A stretch of DNA of 6,960 bases from Fidelibacterota bacterium (lineage in GTDB: Bacteria > Marinisomatota > Marinisomatia > Marinisomatales > TCS56): contig DAOWAH010000085.1 in NCBI GenBank assembly GCA_030634675.1, forward strand, positions 1 to 6,960. The letters run 5' to 3'. Below the pieces are notes generated by a model, which had not been told where the DNA came from, ran no database searches, and worked only from the letters and a program-made list of their open reading frames with translations. Both the position numbers and the translations under genes were made by a program. Shown one piece after another: positions 1 to 5,946 of the stretch; position 1 is the stretch's first letter, and each line of letters opens with the position of its first letter.

Positions 1-775
1 CATGCATCCAATCAAAGTTTCTCGTCCTTCCTAAACTCATCCAACCTTCTTCTTCCCATAGTCTCCACCAATTTTCGTATTCTGGTTTTGCAAAAATAGC
101 ACGGTCGCGCCCCCACTTAAGTTTGTTCCGAATAGGATCATAGTCTATTGCTATACCCCAGCTATGCATGGAATAACTTATACCCCCACGTTTTTTGCGT
201 ACGTTGAGGCAACCTCCCCACAGATCCAGCCTCAATCTCTGAATTTCCTCTAAACCGTAGTTATCAAGGATATTGGATAGTACGTGGTGTAAACTGTCAT
301 GAACTTTCTCATGACATTGAAAGCTGTTGATAATTTGATTTGTTTTCCATGACAGCTTATGTGGATAGGGAAGGTTTACTTTGGTTTGGTGTTCACCTAC
401 ATTACCATAATATTGAATCAGGTTACTTTCAGGTGATTGACTTGGCCAGTCATTAGGATTTTGATCTACTATATCCTCTGGGCGCCAAATATCAGGTTCT
501 TTATCTTCACGAATAATTTGCAATAAGCTTTCGACTGCAAATTCAGTTTGTGGTCCCCAATAACCGTCTATTTCACCAGTTTCGATCCCTTTTTCTTGAG
601 CAATCTTTTGTATGAATGCAATCGCTTTTCGATTCTTCGACCAACTCTGAGGTATCCAATCAACCTGGTTCAATGCATCAATTGTCCGATTCCCAAGAAT
701 ACCGTCTTCTAAGCCTGCATCAAACCCCATCCCGTTCAATTTGTTTTGAATGAGCTTAATAACGTTCTTAGTTAT
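1..775 (-). CDS. Phage-type endolysin: tandem peptidoglycan-binding repeats plus M15 zinc peptidase (3' end off window)
   Basis: The frame is open from 775 to the window edge (258 codons seen). Residues about 1-36 and 48-85 are two peptidoglycan-binding repeats, each with a helix containing an I/L-Q pair and then a DGxxGxxT motif (EDGILGNRT, IDGYWGPQT). Residues about 175-258 match the M15 D-Ala-D-Ala carboxypeptidase / L-Ala-D-Glu endopeptidase fold. SMHSWGIAIDYDP supplies zinc ligands H204 and D211, EEEGW (241-245) holds the likely catalytic Glu, and FDWMH ends at H258, the third ligand, which is the last full codon in the window. Only a short tail should be missing. The enzyme would cut stem peptides of peptidoglycan once the holin opens the inner membrane; no signal peptide is visible, which fits holin-dependent export. 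It lies 97 bp after the holin gene on the same strand. There is no ATG/GTG/TTG at the ribosome binding site: the best-placed codon is ATA at 775-773. The first in-frame TTG and ATG are codons 13 and 16 and would cut into the first repeat. Family call is secure; the start is uncertain. Confidence 0.9.
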   Translation of the reverse strand, partial: MTKNVIKLIQNKLNGMGFDAGLEDGILGNRTIDALNQVDWIPQSWSKNRKAIAFIQKIAQEKGIETGEIDGYWGPQTEFAVESLLQIIREDKEPDIWRPEDIVDQNPNDWPSQSPESNLIQYYGNVGEHQTKVNLPYPHKLSWKTNQIINSFQCHEKVHDSLHHVLSNILDNYGLEEIQRLRLDLWGGCLNVRKKRGGISYSMHSWGIAIDYDPIRNKLKWGRDRAIFAKPEYENWWRLWEEEGWMSLGRTRNFDWMH

Positions 776-781
776 AACTGT

Positions 782-787
782 CTCCTC
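782..787 (-). promoter_or_regulatory. Shine-Dalgarno site of the endolysin
   Basis: GAGGAG on the minus strand lies six bases before the ATA codon at 775-773, an ideal spacing. It decides the start: the in-frame TTG and ATG further in are about 40 bases away or more. An ATG overlapping the site (789-787) is in another frame and stops after five codons. Confidence 0.7.
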
Positions 788-872
788 ATAATTTCAGTAT
801 TTTACACAGATTTTTTATTATGTCTTTTAACCGACTGGCATCAAGGAAACTGCGTTTGATTAACTTAGTAGA

Positions 873-1310
873 CTACTTCCTTCCTATTGCCTTTGCAACG
901 GCTGGAGCAGCCTTTTCTGCTGATCGTCCAATAACATAACCTCCCAAACCAATTTGTACAAGAGTCATAAATTTATTAGCAAATGCTTCCTTAAGAGTTA
1001 TTATTTCAAGAGAATGAAATACAATAATAACCAAGAACGTCAGCATTGTAATTGGACGCCAACTGCGCGCTATCCAGGATTCACTTTTTGATTCGGTATT
1101 TATTATACTGGATTGTGCTTCAAGTAGTTGTTTTTCAAGATCCATTTGTTGGCTAAGCAGGTCAATCTGCTTTGTTGTAACTTCGTTTTGAAGCTTTACA
1201 AACACATTTTTCAGCTGTAGCTTTTCTTCTTCCGAAGTATGCACATTATCAATCAAATCAGCGGCAGGTTTAAAGATACCCGCGACAAAGTCCATAGCAG
1301 CTTTCCACAT
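873..1310 (-). CDS. Holin of the 3-TM type (phage / gene-transfer-agent release family)
   Basis: A 145-residue protein resembling the Holin_3TMs family (PF11351-like). Residues 1-24 form a hydrophobic/amphipathic N-terminal helix (AAMDFVAGIFKPAADLI). Residues 26-70 are a charged, Gln-rich likely coiled coil. The family-typical ESWIARSWRP stretch at 77-86 precedes a transmembrane helix at about 87-104. A second helix follows at about 110-130, containing GLGGYVIGRS, and then a short basic tail. The family forms inner-membrane lesions that let a cytoplasmic endolysin reach the peptidoglycan. The start is supported by a near-perfect AAGGAGG at 1319-1325, eight bases before the ATG. The downstream neighbour is an M15 endolysin, which makes a classic holin-endolysin pair. 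No spanin genes are visible. The family occurs in both tailed phages and gene transfer agents, and the sequence alone does not separate these. Confidence 0.85.
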   Translation of the reverse strand: MWKAAMDFVAGIFKPAADLIDNVHTSEEEKLQLKNVFVKLQNEVTTKQIDLLSQQMDLEKQLLEAQSSIINTESKSESWIARSWRPITMLTFLVIIVFHSLEIITLKEAFANKFMTLVQIGLGGYVIGRSAEKAAPAVAKAIGRK

Positions 1311-1345
1311 AATTCAATCCTCCTTTTATAATAGTGTTAATACAT

Positions 1346-1389
1346 GGAATTTGATTCCTCATATCAGCCTTATAGCATGGATAATCCAT
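1346..1389. promoter_or_regulatory. Two short palindromes in the leader of the holin gene
   Basis: Within the 145 bp between the amidase remnant and the holin Shine-Dalgarno there are two short inverted repeats. They are GGAAT-TTG-ATTCC at 1346-1358 and ATGGAT-A-ATCCAT at 1377-1389. Their centres are 31 bp apart, close to three helical turns. Both include ATGGA. They could be operator half-sites or RNA hairpins controlling the lysis cassette. Neither is followed by a T-run on either strand, so a terminator is unlikely. Arms this short in AT-rich DNA can arise by chance. Confidence 0.25.
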
Positions 1390-1472
1390 CTATCCCCATC
1401 CTCAACGTGCAATCTAAAGCAATATTCGAATTCAGATACGTAAATATAAAAGTAATTATTAGTCATTAACAA

Positions 1473-1727
1473 TTATAAAGCCAGCTGGATCGGTTCCTCC
1501 TCATGGTGTACGTTGATCAGAGCACAGCGCGTGCTTAGAGGAATATCATAGTCGGCATCTCTCGTTAATAATACCTGGAGCTTGCGGTCGCCATTCTCAG
1601 AATGGAGCCGACGATTAAGCTCCTGACCTGTCAGGAGGTTTACCGTCTTTTCCTGAATCCCCCTGTACACAGCTCCCGATATTGAGCCGCCGTGCCCGTA
1701 ATCAAGGACAATTCGATACTTATTCAT
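1473..1727 (-). pseudogene. Truncated N-acetylmuramoyl-L-alanine amidase (Amidase_3), N-terminal half only
   Basis: Eighty-four codons match the first half of the zinc amidase family. IVLDYGHGG carries the first zinc ligand (H12), GIQEKTVNLL the second (E26), and LLTRDADYDIPLSTRCALIN is the usual TRxxD...R...N region. The frame stops after EEEPIQLAL, just where family members continue with the SIHxNA-type motif holding the third zinc ligand; the late catalytic Glu is also absent. Amidase_3 domains are usually about twice this length, so the product should be inactive. No continuation is visible in the other two frames beyond the stop. The start at 1727 is chosen because GGAG lies nine bases before it; an in-frame ATG at 1781 would add 18 residues with no family match and a poorly spaced AAGGA. 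Base composition is like the EEP gene upstream and unlike the AT-rich sequence after the stop. It could instead be a small expressed protein of unknown role. Confidence 0.75.
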
Positions 1728-1805
1728 CGGTTGTTTCTCCGTTGTTGATTTGACCAGCCCAGACGCCAGGGCACCAGACATGTTAGTTACATTGATCCTT
1801 CACTT

Positions 1806-2774
1806 TTACTTCTCCCCTAAAACCACCGATATGGGCAAATGGTCGCTGAAGCCGTTCTTGTTATACGTTGAAGACGACGACGGCCTGCCGAAGCGTACCG
1901 GCGTGGCGTAGCGCCCCTTCACCATTCCATCGTACACCTCCAGGCTTACCTTCTGCTCATTGAGGGCGAACAGGCCTGTCTTCTTGGCGATACCCTTTGA
2001 GACCAGAAACTGGTCAATCATCAGCAACTCGGAGCCGAAAACGTAGCTCGCCCGGCGCTGACCCAGCAGGGGCCACATCAGATTATACAGGTAGGGGTTA
2101 CGCCCGTAGACTACCTTATCGCGGTTCATAGTGCTCAGGGCGTAATCGGTCAGGGAGCGGCTGTGGGGCTCGTCGTTAAAATCCCCCATGACAAATATGG
2201 CCGCATCGTTGCCCTTTATCTGTTGGATGCGGCTTAACCAATAGCTCAGCGTCTCACCAACCATCATTCGGTAGGGCGCCGACTGGTGTTCACCCCCCAT
2301 TCGCGAGGGCCAGTGGTTGCCGATCAGGATTAACTCGGTGCCCTTCGTGGTGGTCAGGCTGGCCTGCAGAATGTCGCGGGTGGCAGAGCGTTTGAGAACT
2401 TCGTAATTGAAAATCTTTCCGTTAAAGCCGTATTTATTGGCATCGTAGATAAATGCCACATCGATGCCTCGCCCGTCGCTGGTGTCGTGGTGGATCACCT
2501 TGTACATGCGGCCTGGCACCTGAACATCCTGAGCCAGTATATCCATCACATTTTCGTTCTCTACTTCGCAGACCCCCAGGATGTCCGGTCCGGCGCCAGC
2601 GTTCATCTGCTTGATCACCGAGACCAACTGGGCGATCTTCTTTTGCATGACTTCTTCCGTCCAGCCTTTCAATTCGCTGGCCAGCCGCTTGGCCAGGTAG
2701 TCAGGGCGGTCCGGCGAACCCTCCGCGTCAAAGAGGTTTTCCAGATTCCACCAGGTGATGAAGTGTTGGTCCAT
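1806..2774 (-). CDS. Endonuclease/exonuclease/phosphatase (EEP) family hydrolase
   Basis: A 322-residue protein with the full set of EEP (DNase I-like) motifs in order. These are WWNLENLFD with N10; LGVCEVEN with metal-binding E70; SDGRGIDVAFIYD at 99-111; GNHWPSR with catalytic H154; VMGDFNDEP with D198 and N200; DQFLVS with D254; and GFSDHLPI with S310, D311 and H312. The family hydrolyses phosphodiester or phosphomonoester bonds with Mg2+. Substrates range from DNA and RNA to phospholipids and inositol phosphates, and the substrate here cannot be read from sequence. No signal peptide is visible at the N-terminus, so a cytoplasmic site is likely. AAAGGA sits about seven bases before the ATG. 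The gene follows the exported-protein gene by 26 bp, suggesting one transcript, yet it is visibly more GC-rich than that gene. It lies directly before the amidase remnant. Confidence 0.9.
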   Translation of the reverse strand: MDQHFITWWNLENLFDAEGSPDRPDYLAKRLASELKGWTEEVMQKKIAQLVSVIKQMNAGAGPDILGVCEVENENVMDILAQDVQVPGRMYKVIHHDTSDGRGIDVAFIYDANKYGFNGKIFNYEVLKRSATRDILQASLTTTKGTELILIGNHWPSRMGGEHQSAPYRMMVGETLSYWLSRIQQIKGNDAAIFVMGDFNDEPHSRSLTDYALSTMNRDKVVYGRNPYLYNLMWPLLGQRRASYVFGSELLMIDQFLVSKGIAKKTGLFALNEQKVSLEVYDGMVKGRYATPVRFGRPSSSSTYNKNGFSDHLPISVVLGEK

Positions 2775-2800
2775 TACATTTTCCTTTCACATCTTTCGAT

Positions 2801-3307
2801 TTATTTTAGCCTTGGCAGAGGCAGAATGTAGATCTCCTTAACCCGTCCATCTGGTCCAATCACGAATGCAACCCCTTCATAGGCTATAAATACCTCACCT
2901 TTTTCTTTTAAAGATTTTTCCTGTAGGGGGGAGCCAAATCTGCGGATGACGGTTCCTATCAATTCGTCTATAGCTACATTGTTATCGGTGTAGCATCCCG
3001 GTTGATTGCACTTGAAGAATCGTATGGTTTTCAGACTATCATCAAGGTCGTAATCAAGCCCGAATAATTGTCGGAATCCATTCAGCACGATGGAATCTTC
3101 CGGACTAATAGTCGCTCCAATTCGGAGCTTTTCATTTATCCCTATACCTCGTTTGAGAAACAGCCCCTTTTGCTTTATCGCCGCCTGTTTAGTCAGCTGC
3201 TGATATTCCTGTTGAGAATCAATCGGTCGGGCTCTGACCATATTCTCAGGTGTCAAAACGAGAAAATAGAGAATCAGTAAACTTATTTCGATGGGTAATC
3301 TTTTCAT
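2801..3307 (-). CDS. Exported protein of unknown function
   Basis: A 168-residue protein I do not recognise. Residues 1-20 form a signal-peptide-like segment: a short basic start (MKR), a hydrophobic core ISLLILYFLVL, and a possible cleavage region ending near MVRA at 23-26. The mature part begins with a Gln/Lys-rich helix (31-48). A GxIGIxExLRIGATIS stretch (residues about 54-69) then starts a mixed alpha/beta region. C100 and C105 in FFKCNQPGCY could form a small disulfide. The C-terminal part IAYEGVAFVIGPDGRVKEIYI reads like paired beta strands of a small alpha/beta domain. AAGG lies eight bases before the ATG and overlaps the TAA stop of the upstream membrane-protein gene (gap 10 bp). That implies translational coupling and a shared job. 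It is probably periplasmic, since no lipobox Cys is present. Confidence 0.75.
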   Translation of the reverse strand: MKRLPIEISLLILYFLVLTPENMVRARPIDSQQEYQQLTKQAAIKQKGLFLKRGIGINEKLRIGATISPEDSIVLNGFRQLFGLDYDLDDSLKTIRFFKCNQPGCYTDNNVAIDELIGTVIRRFGSPLQEKSLKEKGEVFIAYEGVAFVIGPDGRVKEIYILPLPRLK

Positions 3308-3317
3308 TTATATTTCC

Positions 3318-4406
3318 TTACTCTAATTCGAGACCTTCAATTCTCAGGTTCAGATATTCAAATGGATCCTCCACCATGGTGACGGCTAGTGGTACAGATG
3401 GCTTAATTTGTTCTGAAAGAAAATCGCCCTGGTTGGGATCATAGGCAAAATTCAGATGCTCAATCTTTGTGGCATCGATTACTTCAATCACACCTTCGCT
3501 GTAAATACCCCGCTTCGTAAGGAAGAAGTATTGATCATCAGACTGTCCCAGCAGCCAGATCCGAGTGGAAAGTAATTTCCGTTCGACAGATTTGGTAATA
3601 ATCGGAATATTGAGAACTGCTTCAGTTTCTTCCGCTCCTCCATTGATAATCTGCTCAACTACTTGAGGGTCTTTAAGGGGTACCATTTTCCAATCGTAAA
3701 GATGATTTGCATAAGATATTGGTATGCTTGCTATAAGGACCATATATACAATGAAAGCGGCATGATAATACACTTTACTTTTTGACTTTTCTTTTAAAAT
3801 TCCCCTGAATCGGAAGAAGAAATCACCGAGAATCACAATCAGTGGCGTGACGAAACAGAAAAATACCAGAGAGGTGTCACGGCTGGTCAGTGAAGCGGAT
3901 AATAGGGCTTTATCGGAATCAAAGAAATTTGCGTATCTAATAATCGATAAAAACATGGGGCTTTCCTGCATAAAATTGAAAAAAGTAGTGAAGATAAAAG
4001 TGGCTATTATTATCACGAATATGCTGGCTAATTTAGCCCATTGTTTGCCGCTGAAGATCGCTTCAGATCCGGTTTGGCTTCCACTCCGCTTTGTCAAGGG
4101 GGCAAAAAGGTTCTTTTCCTTTGGCACCAGCAGGGATAGTATAAAGAGATAGCTGAAGAACAACTGGGGCGCTAGAAGGGGCGATCTGATCATTTCCAGC
4201 AGGAAGTTGGCTCCGGCATCGACATAGAATTCCTTGGTCAGCCAGAACATACCTTCCAGGCCGACCCGGCGGATGTAAGTGTTCACAATAGTGAAACCAA
4301 GGGCATAGAATATGGCCGTACCGCCTCCGAGAACAACAACAGCTCTGGTTAACGTTTGCACTAGGCCGGCTTCCTTCGTGATTGTATTAACATCATCCTT
4401 CGCCAT
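3318..4406 (-). CDS. Integral membrane protein of unknown function, five predicted helices
   Basis: A 362-residue protein that I cannot assign to a family. With the start used here, hydrophobic helices lie at about residues 22-43, 76-94, 125-146, 179-197 and 213-232. A charged loop (about 95-122) separates helices 2 and 3. A soluble tail of about 125 residues follows helix 5 and looks beta-rich (KLLSTRIWLLGQ, QYFFLTKRGIYS, VIEVIDATKIEHLNF). I chose ATG 4406-4404 because AGGAG at 4414-4418 precedes it by seven bases. Two earlier in-frame ATGs (4439 and 4421) lack a good site, and the second overlaps the Shine-Dalgarno. It is the first gene of a tight run with the exported protein and the EEP hydrolase. 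No transporter, channel, kinase or protease motif is apparent. Confidence 0.8.
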   Translation of the reverse strand: MAKDDVNTITKEAGLVQTLTRAVVVLGGGTAIFYALGFTIVNTYIRRVGLEGMFWLTKEFYVDAGANFLLEMIRSPLLAPQLFFSYLFILSLLVPKEKNLFAPLTKRSGSQTGSEAIFSGKQWAKLASIFVIIIATFIFTTFFNFMQESPMFLSIIRYANFFDSDKALLSASLTSRDTSLVFFCFVTPLIVILGDFFFRFRGILKEKSKSKVYYHAAFIVYMVLIASIPISYANHLYDWKMVPLKDPQVVEQIINGGAEETEAVLNIPIITKSVERKLLSTRIWLLGQSDDQYFFLTKRGIYSEGVIEVIDATKIEHLNFAYDPNQGDFLSEQIKPSVPLAVTMVEDPFEYLNLRIEGLELE

Positions 4407-4413
4407 TACAATT

Positions 4414-4418
4414 CTCCT
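4414..4418 (-). promoter_or_regulatory. Shine-Dalgarno site fixing the membrane-protein start
   Basis: AGGAG on the minus strand is seven bases before the ATG at 4406-4404. It argues against the longer frame starting at 4439, which would contain this site inside its coding sequence. Confidence 0.6.
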
Positions 4419-4466
4419 CATATAGTTATGCTGTGACAATCAGAATATGAAATAGAGCACCCGCAA

Positions 4467-4495
4467 ATTACAGAAGTGCTGGACTAAACGTACAA
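4467..4495 (-). promoter_or_regulatory. Weak sigma70-like promoter candidate for the central operon
   Basis: TTGTAC at 4495-4490 and TGTAAT at 4472-4467 are separated by 17 bases on the minus strand. The second box matches TATAAT in five of six positions; the first is a poor match to TTGACA. It would place the transcript start roughly 55 bases before the membrane-protein ATG. Promoter consensus may differ in this organism, so this is tentative. Confidence 0.2.
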
Positions 4496-4793
4496 AATGT
4501 GCTTGAAATTGTATATCGAAGGTATAGTGTTATTAATAATTATTCAAGTGGAGTTAGAATAGTCTGTACATAGCAAAACTACCCTGCTATCTGCCTGTTT
4601 ACCGGCGTTTCTTGGGTATGTTGAGGTTGTTTTGGTTTACAGAGAAAACGGGCTACAATCGCCTGAAATCAGAAAGCACTTGAATCCTACTTAGATGAGC
4701 TACCAGCGACAAATTGCAATCCGTATCCCATATGTATCCTAATTTTTGCATAACGTTGCTATCTTACTGGTTCGGTTATAGCACCTGAATTAA

Positions 4794-5300
4794 TTAATAG
4801 TAGAATCGCAGAAAAATCAGGGATTTCAATGTTGTCGTATGCCAATCACTACCTTCAGCTCTAAAATAATTCAATTGGATTTCGCCGCCAATGCTTGCAT
4901 TATTACCAATTTTATATTCTCCACCATAAACCGGAGCAATGTCAAAAGCTTTCTCCGTTTCATCATCATCTTTACTTAGGTGCAGAACAATGCGCCCACC
5001 ATAATAGGTACTGAAATTTTCAGTAATAGATTTCAGTAGCATGCCACCCAATCCTATTGAAGTTATTGTAGAGGAATAATCCTTCCTACCCCTACTCCAG
5101 TATCCAAAGGCTGCTTCCATTCGAGTTGCACCTGCTCCATAAAGCCAGTAAAACGCCGGCGCTAATTCTACAGTCTCATAGTAATAATAATTTCTTACGG
5201 TCGATAGCCCACTAAATGATACACCAAATCCATTTTTCTGGGGTAATAACAGAGTTGATACCATTACAATAATGAACAATGCTTTTCTAAATATATTCAT
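4794..5300 (-). CDS. Small outer-membrane beta-barrel protein
   Basis: A 168-residue protein with a signal peptide at about 1-26 (basic MNIFRKA, core LFIIVMVSTLLL, small residues near GFG). The mature chain is made of alternating, amphipathic, aromatic-rich segments typical of a small barrel: RNYYYYETVELAPAFYW, TRMEAAFGYW, SSTITSIGLGGMLL, STYYGGRIVLHL, DIAPVYGGEYKIG, ASIGGEIQLNYF and TLKSLIFLRFYY. The chain ends in F-Y-Y, fitting the C-terminal aromatic signal used by the BAM machinery. The size suits an eight-stranded barrel of OmpX/OmpW type, but I cannot name a specific family or ligand. The acidic run DDDETE at 111-116 is probably an exposed loop or turn. AAGGA lies about six bases before the ATG. 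It follows the lipoprotein gene by 136 bp, so it may have its own promoter. Confidence 0.75.
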   Translation of the reverse strand: MNIFRKALFIIVMVSTLLLPQKNGFGVSFSGLSTVRNYYYYETVELAPAFYWLYGAGATRMEAAFGYWSRGRKDYSSTITSIGLGGMLLKSITENFSTYYGGRIVLHLSKDDDETEKAFDIAPVYGGEYKIGNNASIGGEIQLNYFRAEGSDWHTTTLKSLIFLRFYY

Positions 5301-5362
5301 AGAATTTCCTTTTTATTAATTATCTGATCTGACTCACTATGTTCATTTCTCATTTTTAGTTA

Positions 5363-5376
5363 GTATCAAATGATAC
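5363..5376. repeat. 14-bp palindrome upstream of the barrel gene
   Basis: GTATCA-AA-TGATAC is a perfect inverted repeat with six-base arms, 63 bp before the barrel ATG and 60 bp after the lipoprotein stop. It could be an operator for a dimeric regulator. It has no T-run to support a terminator on the minus strand. Confidence 0.35.
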
Positions 5377-5436
5377 CCAAACAGGTTGTAAATGGTGATT
5401 TGGACCTCTGATTTTTCGGGCAGGTCAGTGATTGCA

Positions 5437-5850
5437 TTATAAAGAATATAAATTTACTATGTCGATGTCTTCAAGGTCCTGATCAGAGACAGTTATTTGT
5501 GTTGGTCCAATCGTATTGTGGATGTAAAACCCTACCCGGTCACTGTCAGCGTCAAATTCCATATTACCGTTGTGATCTTCCACTGCCAGAACATAATAAT
5601 TTCCTGCATCAGCGTTAATAATTATGTAATTACCACTGCCATCTGTAATACTTCCGTTAGCGAGACTTAATCCTTCATTTACATCCACACTTTCTATTAA
5701 TAAAACCAACGCACCTTCAACCGCCTGTCCGTTATCTGTAACTTTTCCTGATATATCGATGATAGCTTCATCTAACTGTTTTTCTAAATTTTCATCACAA
5801 CTGAAGATCATCAAAACCAAAATGACTATGATAACATGTTTAATACTCAT
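5437..5850 (-). CDS. Small lipoprotein with carboxypeptidase-regulatory-like beta domain
   Basis: A 137-residue protein from ATG 5850; a TTG at 5853 immediately before it is an alternative start with slightly better spacing from GGGAG at 5862-5866. The N-terminus is a lipoprotein signal: basic SIKH, hydrophobic core VIIVILVLMIF, then SC with the lipid-anchored Cys at residue 18, followed by DEN. Residues about 32-100 (DISGKVTDNGQAVEGALVLL ... GSITDGSGNYII ... AGNYYVLAVED) have the GxVxDxxGxPVxGAxVxL pattern of CarboxypepD_reg-like/Ig-fold domains. The stretch DHNGNMEFDADSD resembles a calcium-binding D-x-N-G-N loop often seen in this fold. Asp after the Cys would mean inner-membrane retention in enterobacteria, but that rule does not hold in many other phyla. 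It is likely a surface or periplasmic accessory protein. It sits between two other envelope genes. Confidence 0.75.
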   Translation of the reverse strand: MSIKHVIIVILVLMIFSCDENLEKQLDEAIIDISGKVTDNGQAVEGALVLLIESVDVNEGLSLANGSITDGSGNYIIINADAGNYYVLAVEDHNGNMEFDADSDRVGFYIHNTIGPTQITVSDQDLEDIDIVNLYSL

Positions 5851-5946
5851 CAATTTTATTACTCCCTATATTTCTTGACAAAGTTTACCACTGCAGTCAG
5901 TAATGTCAAACCTAAAGGGTTACCTCAATAACACCATTTTCCTGGT

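Larger units (their letters stand above)
4407..4793. other. 387-bp intergenic region with no supported gene
   Basis: This stretch separates the outer-membrane barrel gene from the central operon. On the minus strand it contains only a 14-codon frame (4731-4687, MGYGLQFVAGSSSK) with an AGGA five bases upstream, and a startless 29-codon frame (4668-4579). Neither has a recognisable family. I see no tRNA, CRISPR repeat, or hairpin-plus-T-run terminator. Its right half would be the 3' untranslated region of the barrel gene, and its left half the promoter and leader of the operon. Confidence 0.6.

Noticed and set aside
772..789. Programmed frameshift from the ATG at 789 into the endolysin frame
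   Set aside because: A -1 shift would be needed before the TAA at 774-772, but there is no slippery heptamer and the ATG lies inside the Shine-Dalgarno region.
2487..2831. Plus-strand open frame of 114 codons opposite the EEP gene
   Set aside because: It is antisense to a gene with complete catalytic motifs, has no family resemblance, and is explained by the GC-rich coding pattern of the other strand.
3068..4152. Several plus-strand open frames opposite the exported and membrane-protein genes
   Set aside because: They overlap genes with good ribosome binding sites and plausible topology; their own sequences show no domain or consistent start signal.
1327..4535. Similar TATAGTGTTA-like strings before the holin (about 1327-1341) and in the intergenic region (about 4522-4535)
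   Set aside because: The match is short, imperfect and AT-rich, so not a supported repeat.
4579..4668. Startless 29-codon minus-strand frame in the intergenic region, suspected transposase or gene debris
   Set aside because: It has no recognisable motif, and the length is well within chance for an open frame.
4687..4731. 14-codon minus-strand micro-ORF with an AGGA upstream, possible leader peptide
   Set aside because: It has no attenuator-like hairpins, no codon bias and is far from the next gene; coincidence is the simplest reading.
5875..5880. Perfect TTGACA on the plus strand
   Set aside because: No suitable second box or plus-strand gene follows it.
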